From NCBI GenBank assembly GCA_020027875.1, contig JAHRHA010000027.1, positions 1 through 57,868 on the forward strand: a DNA stretch of 57,868 bases, written 5' to 3'. The number at the start of each line of letters is the position of its first letter. Within the stretch, counting starts at the first letter, position 1. The notes beneath the pieces were generated by a model. That model made no database searches and had not been told where the DNA came from. It was given only the letters and a program-made list of their open reading frames with translations. Below are positions 28,509 through 38,013 of this stretch, piece after piece. The position numbers were made by a program, and so were the translations under genes. Source of the DNA: Micromonosporaceae bacterium. GTDB lineage: Bacteria; Actinomycetota; Actinomycetes; Mycobacteriales; Micromonosporaceae.

Positions 28509-30671
28509 ATGGGAAGACGCGACAGCGGCGCGCACTGGCATGACGCGGACTACGACCGCGGCTATGACCCTCGGGGCGGATATGAGTCTGGATACGACTC
28601 TGTCTATGGGAACGACTCCGGCTATGGATACGACCAAGCCGACCGAAGAGCCGCGGCCGAGCCGGGGCGTCGCAGAGCGAGGCGCCGGCGCAGACTGCTG
28701 ACCGTCGTTTCGTCGATCATGGCGATCGTCGGAGTCGGTCTGGTTGGCGGTGCGGTGTACGTCAACTCCATCGCGGTCGCGGACATGCTGGCCCTGCCGG
28801 AGACGACGACCGTTTACTACAGCGATGGCAAGACCGTGCTGGCCCGCCTCGGTTCGGCGAACCGGACCAATCTCACGTTCGACGTCCTTCCCGATTCCGT
28901 CACGGAAGCCGCGGTCGCGGCCGACGACCCCGACTTCTGGGCCGGTGACGTCACGGCCATCACGAGAAGCGTCGTGCGCCATGCGTTTGAGCTCGAGGGA
29001 GACGGGGTCGCGACCAAGGCCCGAGTGACCGTGCTGGCGTGGAAGCTTGACGATGCGTACTCCAAGGCCGACATCCTCACCTACTACCTCAACGCGGTCG
29101 CCTTCGGCCGCGGCACGTACGGCATCGAAGCGGCCGCCCAGGAGTTCTTCGGCAAGTCCGCGAGCCGCGCCGCACCCCCCGCCGCGCAGTTGACGTTGGC
29201 GGAGGCGATCGTCCTCATTGCGATGATCAACCAACCGTGGCCGGATCCGGACGATCCGGAGAACTCCCCCGGGTTCGATCCGACCCGCAATGCGAAGGCG
29301 ATGGAGAACTCCAAGGCTCGGTGGACCGAGATCCGGGAGAGCATGGTGGGCCTCAACTATCTGACCCAGTCACAGGCCGACGCGCTGGTCTACCCGACGA
29401 CGGTGCGGGTCGAAGACCCGAAAAAAGGGCCGGCGGGCGTGGCCGGGCCGAGTGGACTCATCGTGAACCACGTCCTGTCGGAGTTGGCCGGCGCCCCGCC
29501 ATTCAAGGGCAGGTCGTGGACGGAGATCCGCGAAGGCGGGTACGAGATTGTCACGACGATCGACTCGAGGGCGCAGAGCCTGCTGGAGAAGGCGGCGGAT
29601 GAGACCGTCGCCGGGTCCGCGATGTTCGGGCAGCCGGAGAACCTTCAGGCCGCCGCGGTGGCGGTCGAGCCGGGGACGGGACGCGTGCTGGCCTACTTCG
29701 GCGGCCACAGCGGCACCGGTGCCGACTTCGCCGGCTTCTATTTCGACGAGGCGGTCGACGCAAACGGCTACGGCGCGCATCCGCCGGGCGGGACCTTCCA
29801 CGTGCATGCGCTCGCGGCGGCGCTGCGGGCCGGCGTCTCGGTGAAGTCCCGGTGGAACACCAAGTCGCCCCAGAACTTCCCGACCCAGCAGGGCACGCAC
29901 GCCGTCCGCGATGTCGGCCGCTGCCCGACCGGGAAGACCGTCTGCACTCTCGCGGACGCCACGGTCGCGTCTCTCGACACCGCCTACTTCGGCCTCACGG
30001 TAAAGATCACGCCGGCCGCGGTCATCAGCGCCGCGCGTGATGCCGGGATCGACTTCATGTGGACCGACGAGCGGCTACGTCAGGACCTCCACTCGGTCGA
30101 TGATCTCGGTCTGATAGCGCCGTCCAAGTTCGACACCGTCGTGGGTATCGGTCAATACGCGGTGACCGTCCTGGACCAGGCCAACGCGATGGCAACCTAC
30201 GCGGCCCTCGGGCTTCGTGCGCACGCTCACTTCCTACAGCAGGTCCGCGATGGGGAGAAGGTCCTGTACTCCGAGTCCCTGCCGACCGGGGGTGAGCCCA
30301 GGATCCTCCAACCGTCGCAGGTCGCCGACCTGACTTGGGCGCTGAGCCGCACTCCGGCCGGCGCGTTGAAGGCGCGCGACTCGGCGACCAAGACCGGCGT
30401 ATGGCAGCTCACCAAGGATCCGTCGCAGAACGCGCACGCGTGGATGGTCGGGTACACGAGCAGCCTCGCCCTGGCCGTCTGGGTCGGCAACGACAAGGAA
30501 GAGCAGGCCCTCAAGCTGAAGACCGGAGAGACCGTGTCGGGGGCCGGTCTGCCGGCGACCATCTACCGGACGTTCATGACCGGTGCCCATGATGCGATGA
30601 AGCTCAAGCCGAAGAAGTTCGGACCACCCGCCTACGTCGGGGACGAGCAGGCGGGCAACGCGCCCGGTTAG
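28509..30671 (+). CDS. Class A penicillin-binding protein homologue, apparently catalytically dead (pseudo-PBP 1)
   Basis: A 720-residue paralogue of the PBP at 33572. A Tyr/Gly/Asp-rich cytoplasmic tail leads to a membrane segment near 63-85, then GT51-like and transpeptidase-like domains. The GT51 catalytic Glu is Asp139 (AADDPDFW). The GxSTITQQ block is missing in a deletion of about 20 residues. The second catalytic Glu is Val173. In the transpeptidase, SxxK reads GTFH (Ser to Gly428, Lys to His431) and SxN reads SLD490; KTG (628-630) remains. The frame is intact and structural motifs (YYLNAVAFGRGTYGIEAAA, GQYAVTVLDQANAM) are kept, so it looks selected as a non-enzyme. Confidence 0.88.
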   Translation: MGRRDSGAHWHDADYDRGYDPRGGYESGYDSVYGNDSGYGYDQADRRAAAEPGRRRARRRRRLLTVVSSIMAIVGVGLVGGAVYVNSIAVADMLALPETTTVYYSDGKTVLARLGSANRTNLTFDVLPDSVTEAAVAADDPDFWAGDVTAITRSVVRHAFELEGDGVATKARVTVLAWKLDDAYSKADILTYYLNAVAFGRGTYGIEAAAQEFFGKSASRAAPPAAQLTLAEAIVLIAMINQPWPDPDDPENSPGFDPTRNAKAMENSKARWTEIRESMVGLNYLTQSQADALVYPTTVRVEDPKKGPAGVAGPSGLIVNHVLSELAGAPPFKGRSWTEIREGGYEIVTTIDSRAQSLLEKAADETVAGSAMFGQPENLQAAAVAVEPGTGRVLAYFGGHSGTGADFAGFYFDEAVDANGYGAHPPGGTFHVHALAAALRAGVSVKSRWNTKSPQNFPTQQGTHAVRDVGRCPTGKTVCTLADATVASLDTAYFGLTVKITPAAVISAARDAGIDFMWTDERLRQDLHSVDDLGLIAPSKFDTVVGIGQYAVTVLDQANAMATYAALGLRAHAHFLQQVRDGEKVLYSESLPTGGEPRILQPSQVADLTWALSRTPAGALKARDSATKTGVWQLTKDPSQNAHAWMVGYTSSLALAVWVGNDKEEQALKLKTGETVSGAGLPATIYRTFMTGAHDAMKLKPKKFGPPAYVGDEQAGNAPG

Positions 30672-30704
30672 AGTCAACGCTCGTCGTCCGCGGGTGGGAG
30701 GAGT

Positions 30705-32744
30705 ATGGAGCCGAGTGAGGGTGCGCCGACCCGGCGGATAGACCTCTCCGAGGCGTACGCCGCCGTACGGCGGCGGGCTCGGGCGCTCCGTCGCCGGCGG
30801 ATCATCAGCTCAGTGCTCGCCACGGTGGTGATGGCCGGCGTCTTCTCGATCGTGGGCGTGTACTACGTCAGCACCATCCCGCTGCCCGACGCGCTGAGCC
30901 TGCCGACGACGACGACCGTTTACTACTCCGACGGCACCACGGTCATGGCACGTCTCGGCTCACAGAACCGGGTTCTGGTGGACTTTGACACGCTGCCCGA
31001 ACACGTGCCGGCCGCCGTCGTCGCGGCCGAGGACCCGGGATTCTGGTTCGATTCCGCCACCCTGATCTCTCGGCAGTACGCGCGCGTGGCCACTGAGACC
31101 GATGTGAGCAGCACGGGGGGCCAGGCGAGACTGCTGGTGATGTCGTGGAAGCTCGAGGACACGTATGCCAAGGAGGAGATCCTCGAGTTCTATCTGAACA
31201 CCGTCTACTTCGGTCGGGGGGCGTACGGAATCGAAGCGGCCGCACACGCCTACTTCGCCAAGGACGCGGCGGATCTCAGCGTGGCGGAGGCAATCGTGCT
31301 CGCTGGCGTGATCGAATCGCCGGGGGACGGCAGGTTCGACCCCACGGTCGACCTGCTGACGGCGCGTCGGCAGTTCGCCATGATCGCCGAGCGCATGGTC
31401 ACCGTAGGCGCGATCGACCAGGCCACCGCGGAGCTGCTGCAGGTTCCGAAGGTCAACGTCTACGACCCGGCCGTGTTCCAGTCGGGCCTGGACCTGCCCA
31501 CCGGCCTCGTGGTCTCGCACGTCCTCGCCGAGCTCAGACGGGCCGAGGCCTTCCGGGGTCGCCCCCCGGGCTATGTAGAGGATGGCGGGTTCGCCATCGT
31601 GACGACCGTTGACCCGCGGGCGCAGGCGCTGCTGGAGCAGACCGCCGACGAGACCATCGGCGGCTCCCTCCTGGCGAACCAACCCGACAACCTGCAGGCG
31701 GCCGCGGTCGTGATCGAGCCGGGTACGGGCCGCGTGCTGGCGTATTACGGCGGCCACGACGGAACCGGCGCCGACTACGCCGGCTGGTTCTACGCCGCCA
31801 GCGGCGCGGAAGCGGGGTATGGCGCGCATCCGCCCGGGCAGACGTTCGACGTGTACACGCTGGCCGCCGCCCTCGACGCGGGCATCTCGGTGCGATCGTG
31901 GTGGGACTCACCTGAGACCAAGCAGTTTCCGGCGAGCGGACGACCGGCCGCGAATCCGGTTAAAGACCACATCGCCGCGCCGTGCCGGCCGACCTGTTCC
32001 CTGGCGGAGGCCACGACCGCCTCGCTGAATGTGCCCTACTTCGCGCTCACCGAAAAGCTCGGCGCAGCGAAGGTGATCGATATGGCGCGCGCCGCGGGCA
32101 TCGACTCGATGTGGGTTCCGGAGTCGGCCGGCGACGTGCGGCAGCGGGTCGATCTCCGGCAGAGCACCGGCGCGGCGGTAGCGCCGAACCCGTTCGGCAC
32201 CGAGGTTGGTCTCGGCGACTACCCCGTGACCGTGCTGGATCAGGCCAACGGCATGGCGACGTTCGCCGCCCGCGGGCTCCGCAGCGAGGCCCATTTCGTC
32301 CGCCGCGTGACGAAGGACTATTCGATGGTCTATGGGGAGACGCTCCCGACAGCCGCCGCGGTTCGCGTGCTGAGCCAGGACGAGGTGGCCGACCTGACCT
32401 GGACGCTGAGCCAGAATCCGTCCGGCCAGCTTCCCGACGGCCGGCCGTCGGCGACGAAGACCGGCGTCGGGCGGCTGCGCAACAGTGCGGTCGAGACGGC
32501 GCACGCCTGGATGGTCGGCTACACGGGCAACCTCGCCATGGCGGTGTGGATCGGCAACGAGGAGATCGAGTTCCCGCTCAAGGACCGCGAGGGGGCGCGA
32601 GTGACGGGTGCCGGGTTGCCCGCCGGGATCTACCGGACATTCATGGCCGCGGCGCACGACCGGCTCGGGCTGCCCAGAGTCGCCTTCGGTGACCCGATCT
32701 TCACCGGCGACCCCGACGCCGGCGACGCCCCACCCCCTGTGTGA
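30705..32744 (+). CDS. Class A penicillin-binding protein homologue, apparently catalytically dead (pseudo-PBP 2)
   Basis: A 679-residue second paralogue, 33 bp downstream of the first with a GGGAGG site. It has a short Arg-rich cytoplasmic tail and a membrane segment near 33-55. The first GT51 Glu (E109) is kept. The GGSTITQQ block is shortened to LISRQYAR and the second catalytic Glu is Leu143. The transpeptidase SxxK reads QTFD (Ser to Gln379, Lys to Asp382), while SLN and KTG remain. As in the first copy, structural segments (EFYLNTVYFGRGAYGIEAAA) are conserved. It probably acts as a structural or regulatory partner. Confidence 0.88.
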   Translation: MEPSEGAPTRRIDLSEAYAAVRRRARALRRRRIISSVLATVVMAGVFSIVGVYYVSTIPLPDALSLPTTTTVYYSDGTTVMARLGSQNRVLVDFDTLPEHVPAAVVAAEDPGFWFDSATLISRQYARVATETDVSSTGGQARLLVMSWKLEDTYAKEEILEFYLNTVYFGRGAYGIEAAAHAYFAKDAADLSVAEAIVLAGVIESPGDGRFDPTVDLLTARRQFAMIAERMVTVGAIDQATAELLQVPKVNVYDPAVFQSGLDLPTGLVVSHVLAELRRAEAFRGRPPGYVEDGGFAIVTTVDPRAQALLEQTADETIGGSLLANQPDNLQAAAVVIEPGTGRVLAYYGGHDGTGADYAGWFYAASGAEAGYGAHPPGQTFDVYTLAAALDAGISVRSWWDSPETKQFPASGRPAANPVKDHIAAPCRPTCSLAEATTASLNVPYFALTEKLGAAKVIDMARAAGIDSMWVPESAGDVRQRVDLRQSTGAAVAPNPFGTEVGLGDYPVTVLDQANGMATFAARGLRSEAHFVRRVTKDYSMVYGETLPTAAAVRVLSQDEVADLTWTLSQNPSGQLPDGRPSATKTGVGRLRNSAVETAHAWMVGYTGNLAMAVWIGNEEIEFPLKDREGARVTGAGLPAGIYRTFMAAAHDRLGLPRVAFGDPIFTGDPDAGDAPPPV

Positions 32745-32885
32745 CCCCCGTATGAATAGCCGGCGTGCCCTTGGTCACTCCGCCTCCGGCGGCCCTTTGG
32801 ACAGCGCGTATTGCCTGGCCTGCGGCAGGTAACCGCCACGCCGGCAAGGTCGCCGTCCGGAGCCTGACCGCGTACCCTCATCGGC

Positions 32886-33365
32886 ATGCGTACGCAGCGC
32901 CAGGTCGTCGACTACTCGCTTCAGAAGCGAGCGCTGCTGCGCGACGTCTACTCGGGCCGCGTCGGAACGTATGAAGTGTGCGACGCGTCACCGTACCTGC
33001 TATCGGCCGCGCGCTTTCATGGCGAGCCCACGGACCAGCGATGCCCCGTCTGCCGGCGGGAGAATCTGACCCACGTCCACTACATCTATGGCGATGAGCT
33101 CAAGCAGTCGGCGGGGCAGGCCCGCTCGCGGGCCGAGCTACCGGTGCTGGCGATGTCGGTGCGCGAGGTCCAGGTGTACGTCGTGGAGGTGTGCCGCGGT
33201 TGCGGCTGGAACCACCTCATCGAGCAGTTCCTCATGGGCCGCGCGGCGCTCGACGCTCCGGCGTTGGAGGTTGAGGCCGCCGCGGCCGGCGGGTGGCGCT
33301 CGACGGTCAGCGTTCGAGCGGGATCCCCGCGACGGTCGAGTATGACTCGGGAGGCGGCCGAGTGA
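32886..33365 (+). CDS. DUF5318 zinc-ribbon protein
   Basis: A 159-residue soluble protein of the actinobacterial family found next to ponA (M. tuberculosis Rv0049 position). It begins RTQRQVVDYSLQKRALLRDV. It has two paired-cysteine motifs, CPVC near 58 and CRGC near 103, which could bind zinc. The function is unknown. It lies between the pseudo-PBP pair and the intact PBP, pointing to a cell-envelope link by context only. Confidence 0.85.
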   Translation: MRTQRQVVDYSLQKRALLRDVYSGRVGTYEVCDASPYLLSAARFHGEPTDQRCPVCRRENLTHVHYIYGDELKQSAGQARSRAELPVLAMSVREVQVYVVEVCRGCGWNHLIEQFLMGRAALDAPALEVEAAAAGGWRSTVSVRAGSPRRSSMTREAAE

Positions 33366-33571
33366 CGCTGCCACATCCGCCGAGACCACGGGTCACGGCG
33401 GCCGAGTTTCTACGCGTTGTCCCCATATATTTAGTTAAGTCCGGCATCAGCCAGACCCTGCCCGGCACCCCGCCGGGCCGGCAGTTGTTATCGTCGCGCT
33501 CCGCGCGGCTGACCTCACCGCAACCGGGCGGCGCGTCCCCCGCGTTTCCCCTAAACGGCAAGGTGTGACAG

Positions 33572-36445
33572 ATGAGCCCGTACGACGACATTCCGTCGAC
33601 CCGGCGTGCGCGCACGTCCCACTCCTGGGACGACCTTTATCCCGGCGGCCATGACTATCCGCCCGAGGATGCCTACCCAGCGCCGGCCGCGCGCGCCTCA
33701 GTAGGCCGGGCGTCCGTGGGACGGGCCTCGGTGCCCGACCAGGGGTACGGCGGCGCGCGCTACGACGTAGACCCGTACGGCCCGACCTACGAGCCGCACG
33801 CCCAGGGCCGCGACCCGTACGGGAGCGGACCCCTCGGCTCTGGTCCCTACGGTTCCGGTCCGTACGGCGACCCACCGCCGGTCTCCCCGCCGGTGTTCCC
33901 CGTCGGCCCCGGTCTGCCGGGCCCGATGGGGCAGCCCGGCCCGGGACAGGAGATGCCCGGTCGTGGCGTCGTCGGACGCGCCTCGGTGCGCCCAATCTCG
34001 CCGAGTGGCCCGCCGCCGGGCGTCGGCCCGGGTGGGGGCGACGGCCCGGGCGGACGGGGACCTGGTGGTCCCGGCGGACGGGGCCCGCGTAACCCGTTTG
34101 GCCGCGGTGGACGTGGCGCCGGACCGGATGGACCGGATGGTGATGGTCGCAGGCGACGGCCCGGCGCGAGCGACCCGAAGAGAGCCAAGAAGGCCCGCCG
34201 GCGCAACCTGATCATCGCGGCATTCGCGGTCTTCATCATGTTGACCGGTGTGGGCGTGGTCGGCGCCACCTACTACGTCGACGGGGTCAAGACGTCCGAT
34301 CAGCTCAAGTTCCCGGAGACGACCACCGTCTACTACAGCAACGGCAAGGAATTAGCGAAGCTCGGCGAGGTAACCCGCTACCCGCTCAAGTTCGCCGAGA
34401 TGAACGACGCGGTCGTCGAGTCGATCGTCGCGTCCGAGGACAAGACCTTTTGGACGAATGAGGGTGTCGACTTCACCGGCGTCATGCGGGCGGCCTGGAA
34501 CAACTTCACCGGCGGCTCCACCCAGGGCGCTTCGACGATCACTCAGCAGTACGCTCGGGTCGCCTTCGACCTCGAGGGCGCGACCTACTCCCGCAAGCTG
34601 CGCGAGGCGGTCATGGCGTGGAAGATCGACGACCAGCTGTCCAAGAAGGAGATCCTCGAGTACTACCTGAACTCGGTGCCGTTCGGTCGGCAGACCTACG
34701 GCATCGAGGCGGCCGCGCAGGCCTTCTTCGGCAAGACCGCCAACCGCAACGCCAAGTTACCGCAGATCACGGACGCCGAGGCGATGGTCCTGGTCTCGAT
34801 GGTCAAGCAGCCCAACCCCGACCCGGACGATCCCGATGGCAGCCCCGGCTACGACCCGACGTTCAGCCCGAAGGCCGAGGAGCAGGCGCGCGCTCGCTGG
34901 GACTACGTACGCGGCCAGATGGTCGAACTGGGCTACCTCAGCCCCGAGGAGAACGCCGCGATCGCGTTCCCGAAGCCGGAGAGCTTCAGGAAGTACGACC
35001 CGAAGGTCGGTAACGGCATGGACAAGCCGGACGGCCTGGTCGTCAACCACGTGCTCAGCGAGCTGACGCAATCTCCGACATCGGTCTTCAAGGGCAAGTC
35101 GTGGAAGTCCATCCGGGAGGGTGGCTACAAGATCTACACGACGATCCACCAGGGCGCGCAGAAGGCGGCGGAGGCCGCGGCCGATGAGCACGTCAAGGGC
35201 AGCTACATGAGCGGTCAGCCAGCCAGCCTCCAGGCCGCCCTCGTCGCGGTGGAGCCCGGCACCGGACGGGTGCTCGCGTACTTCGGCGGGCATGACGGCA
35301 AGGGCGCCGACTACGGCGGCTTCTACTACGACGAAGCGGGAGTGGCGACGGGTGTCGGCCGCTTCCCCTCCGGTTCATCGTTCAAGGTCTATACGCTGGC
35401 CGCAGCGCTGCGGGAGGGGTACTCGCTCAACTCGTACTGGCAATGGACGCCGCACGACATGCCGGGGGGGCGTACCGGCACGAACAAGATCCGCAACGCG
35501 AGCAGCTGCCCGACCGACATGAACAAGAAAACCGGGGCGTGTTCCCTGCTCAATTCGACCATCGCCTCGCTGAACGTGCCGTTCTACGAGCTCACGGTGA
35601 GCGTCACGCCGGCCAAGGTGCTCGCGATGGCGCGCGACGCCGGAATCGACTACATGTGGACCGACCAGCGGGTGCGTCAGGAGCTCTACAAGACCAAGGA
35701 CACGGCCACCCTGACGCCGAGCAAGTTCGACATCATCCTGGGCATCGGGCAGTACCCGATCACGGTGATGGACCACGCCAACGGCCTGGCGACATTCGCC
35801 GCGGGTGGCCTTCGGGCCCAGGCCCACTTCGTCACGAAGGTAACGGACGGCGACAGGATCGTGTACGGCGAGACGCTACCCAAGCCAAACCAGCAACGCA
35901 TCCTTATCCCGCAGGCGAGCGACAACCTGACGTACGCCCTGAGTCAGGTGCCGTCGGCAAAGAGCCTTAACATCGGCTGGGACGCGGCCGGAAAGACCGG
36001 CACCTGGGAGTACAACAAACGAACGGACCAGAACGCGCACGCCTGGATGGTGGGCTACACGAAGAAGATCGCTGCCGCAGTCTGGGTCGGCAATGAGAAG
36101 GATGAGAAGGCCATCGTGGACAAGAACAAGTCCACCATCTGGGGGTCGGGCATCCCGGCCTCGATCTGGCGGAAGTTCATGACGGATGCCAACGCCGCGA
36201 TGAAGCCGAAGAAGGAGAACACTCAGTTCAACGGTCCGGTCGAGGTCGGCAACACTGACCCCGACCGCAGCGTGCCCTCGCCCACGCCTCCTCCGCAGCC
36301 CACCTTCGACCCGGGCTGCTTCCCTCCCGGCATGTGCCCGTCGCCGAACCCCTCCGGTCCCGCGCCCGTCGGCAACGGCGGCGCCCGACCGCCGAGCACC
36401 CTCCCACCGCCGCGGCAGACCGGTGCACTGGTGGCCGAGCCGTAA
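33572..36445 (+). CDS. ponA: Class A penicillin-binding protein (transglycosylase/transpeptidase)
   Basis: Bifunctional peptidoglycan synthase of 957 residues. A cytoplasmic Gly/Pro/Tyr-rich tail of about 210 residues (with ASVGR and GSGPYG repeats) leads to a membrane segment near 213-235. The GT51 domain has catalytic E289 (SEDKTFW), GASTITQQYAR and RKLREAVMAW. The transpeptidase has SSFK with Ser602 and Lys605, SLN and KTGTW. A Pro-rich C-terminal extracellular tail ends the protein. All key residues are present, unlike the two paralogues upstream. This is the ponA1 equivalent by synteny. Confidence 0.96.
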   Translation: MSPYDDIPSTRRARTSHSWDDLYPGGHDYPPEDAYPAPAARASVGRASVGRASVPDQGYGGARYDVDPYGPTYEPHAQGRDPYGSGPLGSGPYGSGPYGDPPPVSPPVFPVGPGLPGPMGQPGPGQEMPGRGVVGRASVRPISPSGPPPGVGPGGGDGPGGRGPGGPGGRGPRNPFGRGGRGAGPDGPDGDGRRRRPGASDPKRAKKARRRNLIIAAFAVFIMLTGVGVVGATYYVDGVKTSDQLKFPETTTVYYSNGKELAKLGEVTRYPLKFAEMNDAVVESIVASEDKTFWTNEGVDFTGVMRAAWNNFTGGSTQGASTITQQYARVAFDLEGATYSRKLREAVMAWKIDDQLSKKEILEYYLNSVPFGRQTYGIEAAAQAFFGKTANRNAKLPQITDAEAMVLVSMVKQPNPDPDDPDGSPGYDPTFSPKAEEQARARWDYVRGQMVELGYLSPEENAAIAFPKPESFRKYDPKVGNGMDKPDGLVVNHVLSELTQSPTSVFKGKSWKSIREGGYKIYTTIHQGAQKAAEAAADEHVKGSYMSGQPASLQAALVAVEPGTGRVLAYFGGHDGKGADYGGFYYDEAGVATGVGRFPSGSSFKVYTLAAALREGYSLNSYWQWTPHDMPGGRTGTNKIRNASSCPTDMNKKTGACSLLNSTIASLNVPFYELTVSVTPAKVLAMARDAGIDYMWTDQRVRQELYKTKDTATLTPSKFDIILGIGQYPITVMDHANGLATFAAGGLRAQAHFVTKVTDGDRIVYGETLPKPNQQRILIPQASDNLTYALSQVPSAKSLNIGWDAAGKTGTWEYNKRTDQNAHAWMVGYTKKIAAAVWVGNEKDEKAIVDKNKSTIWGSGIPASIWRKFMTDANAAMKPKKENTQFNGPVEVGNTDPDRSVPSPTPPPQPTFDPGCFPPGMCPSPNPSGPAPVGNGGARPPSTLPPPRQTGALVAEP

Positions 36446-36518
36446 CGGTTCCCAACTGCGGCAGGGGCCGTGCACCTCGCGCGAGGTGCGCGGCCCGCGT
36501 CGCCTCTAGGATCTGTGG

Positions 36519-38003
36519 ATGCTTCCCGTACGCGCCGCACCACCGCCCGTGGACGTGGTGAACCCGACTCAGGAGGACGGCTTCGTCCGCGGGTTGTCGG
36601 AGGTGGTCGGGGGACCGCTGGGCGAGCACGCCGCGCGTAGGAACTCCCTCGGCCGGATCTGGACTCCGGCCCGCATCGTCGTCGCGTTGGGCATCCTCGT
36701 GTTCTGCCTGCACTGGATCCAGAAGTCGCCGTGTCAGGACGGCGCGTGGGAGAACCACGAGCAGTACACCAGGTTCTGCTACACCGACATACTCGCGCTC
36801 TACTACGCGGAGCACCTCCACGAGGGCGCGATTCCGTACGTGGACCACCCGGTCGAGTACCCGGTCCTGACCGGCTTGTTCATGGGTGCGCTCGGGCTTC
36901 CGGTGCACGACCTCGCCGAGGCGAATCCCGGGCTCAATCAGGGCCAGGCCTTCTACAACCTCAACGCCCTGGTGCTGTCCGCGTTCGGGGTCGCCGCCAT
37001 CGCGGTCGTGCTCGCGTTGCGCCGACGGCGGCCCTGGGACGCCGCTATGTTCGTCCTCGCCCCGGCGCTCGTGGTCACGGCCACCGTCAACTGGGATCTC
37101 CTCGCGGTGGGCCTGACCGCGTTCTTCCTCTACGCGTGGGCTCGTCGGTGGCCCTGGGCGGCCGGCGTACTGCTCGGCCTCGCCGCGGCGGCGAAGTTCT
37201 ATCCGATCTTCCTCATCGGTCCGCTTATCGTCCTGGCGCTGCGCTCGGGGCGGTGGAGGGCGGCCGCGATCGCGGTTGGTACGGCGGTCGCTACCTGGTT
37301 CGGGGTGAACGCACCGTTCATGATCTGGGCCAACGAGGGCTGGAGTCGATTCTGGGAGCTGAGCTCGACGAGGCCGATCGACTGGGGCACGTTCTGGTAC
37401 ATCGGCGCCCACACGCCTACCTCGACTAACCCGAACGGCGGCGTCGAGCCGTTCCTATCCCTGGGCGCGGATATCCCGTTGCTCAACGTCGTGACCTACC
37501 TCCTCTTCGGACTGGGTTGCATCGGGGTCCTCATCCTTGGGCTCATGGCGCCGCGCCGACCCCGATTGGCCCAGCTCTGCTTCCTCGTGGTCGCCATATT
37601 CCTGCTGACCAGCAAGGTGTGGTCGCAGCAGTTCGTGCTCTGGCTCATTCCGCTCGTCGTGCTGGCCCGGCCCCGTTGGGGAGCCTTCCTGGCCTGGCAG
37701 CTGGCGGAGATCGGATACTTCTTGGCCTTCTATGCGCAGATGCTCAACATCTCGGGCAAGTTCGTCATCCCCGAGGGCACGTTCGTCCTGGCCGCTTCGT
37801 TTCGTTGGGCGGCGGTTGCCGCACTCGTCGCGTTCGTGGTTCGCGACATCCTGCGGCCCGACCTTGACGTGGTGCGCCAGACCTACGGCGACGACCCCGA
37901 CGGTGGCGACTTCGTAGGTGCACCCGATGACGGACTGACGATCCTCTCGTCGATCAAGGAGAAATGGTTGCGGGGAGATCGAACCACGGCCACCAATCCT
38001 TGA
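36519..38003 (+). CDS. Polytopic GT-C glycosyltransferase, DUF2029/GT87 family
   Basis: A 494-residue membrane protein with about ten membrane segments, of the GT87/DUF2029 type that uses polyprenyl-phosphate sugars. An extracytoplasmic loop after segment 1 carries CQDGAWENHEQYTRFCYTD and HPVEYPVLTG, the acidic region typical of GT-C active sites. It occupies the Rv0051 position next to ponA. A role in envelope glycan assembly is inference. Convergent with the minus-strand gene that ends 10 bases away. Confidence 0.87.
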   Translation: MLPVRAAPPPVDVVNPTQEDGFVRGLSEVVGGPLGEHAARRNSLGRIWTPARIVVALGILVFCLHWIQKSPCQDGAWENHEQYTRFCYTDILALYYAEHLHEGAIPYVDHPVEYPVLTGLFMGALGLPVHDLAEANPGLNQGQAFYNLNALVLSAFGVAAIAVVLALRRRRPWDAAMFVLAPALVVTATVNWDLLAVGLTAFFLYAWARRWPWAAGVLLGLAAAAKFYPIFLIGPLIVLALRSGRWRAAAIAVGTAVATWFGVNAPFMIWANEGWSRFWELSSTRPIDWGTFWYIGAHTPTSTNPNGGVEPFLSLGADIPLLNVVTYLLFGLGCIGVLILGLMAPRRPRLAQLCFLVVAIFLLTSKVWSQQFVLWLIPLVVLARPRWGAFLAWQLAEIGYFLAFYAQMLNISGKFVIPEGTFVLAASFRWAAVAALVAFVVRDILRPDLDVVRQTYGDDPDGGDFVGAPDDGLTILSSIKEKWLRGDRTTATNP

Positions 38004-38013
38004 TCTGCGGAGC

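Noticed and set aside
36228..37412. 394-codon minus-strand frame opposite the GT87 gene
   Set aside because: Antisense shadow with Arg/Glu/Gly composition.
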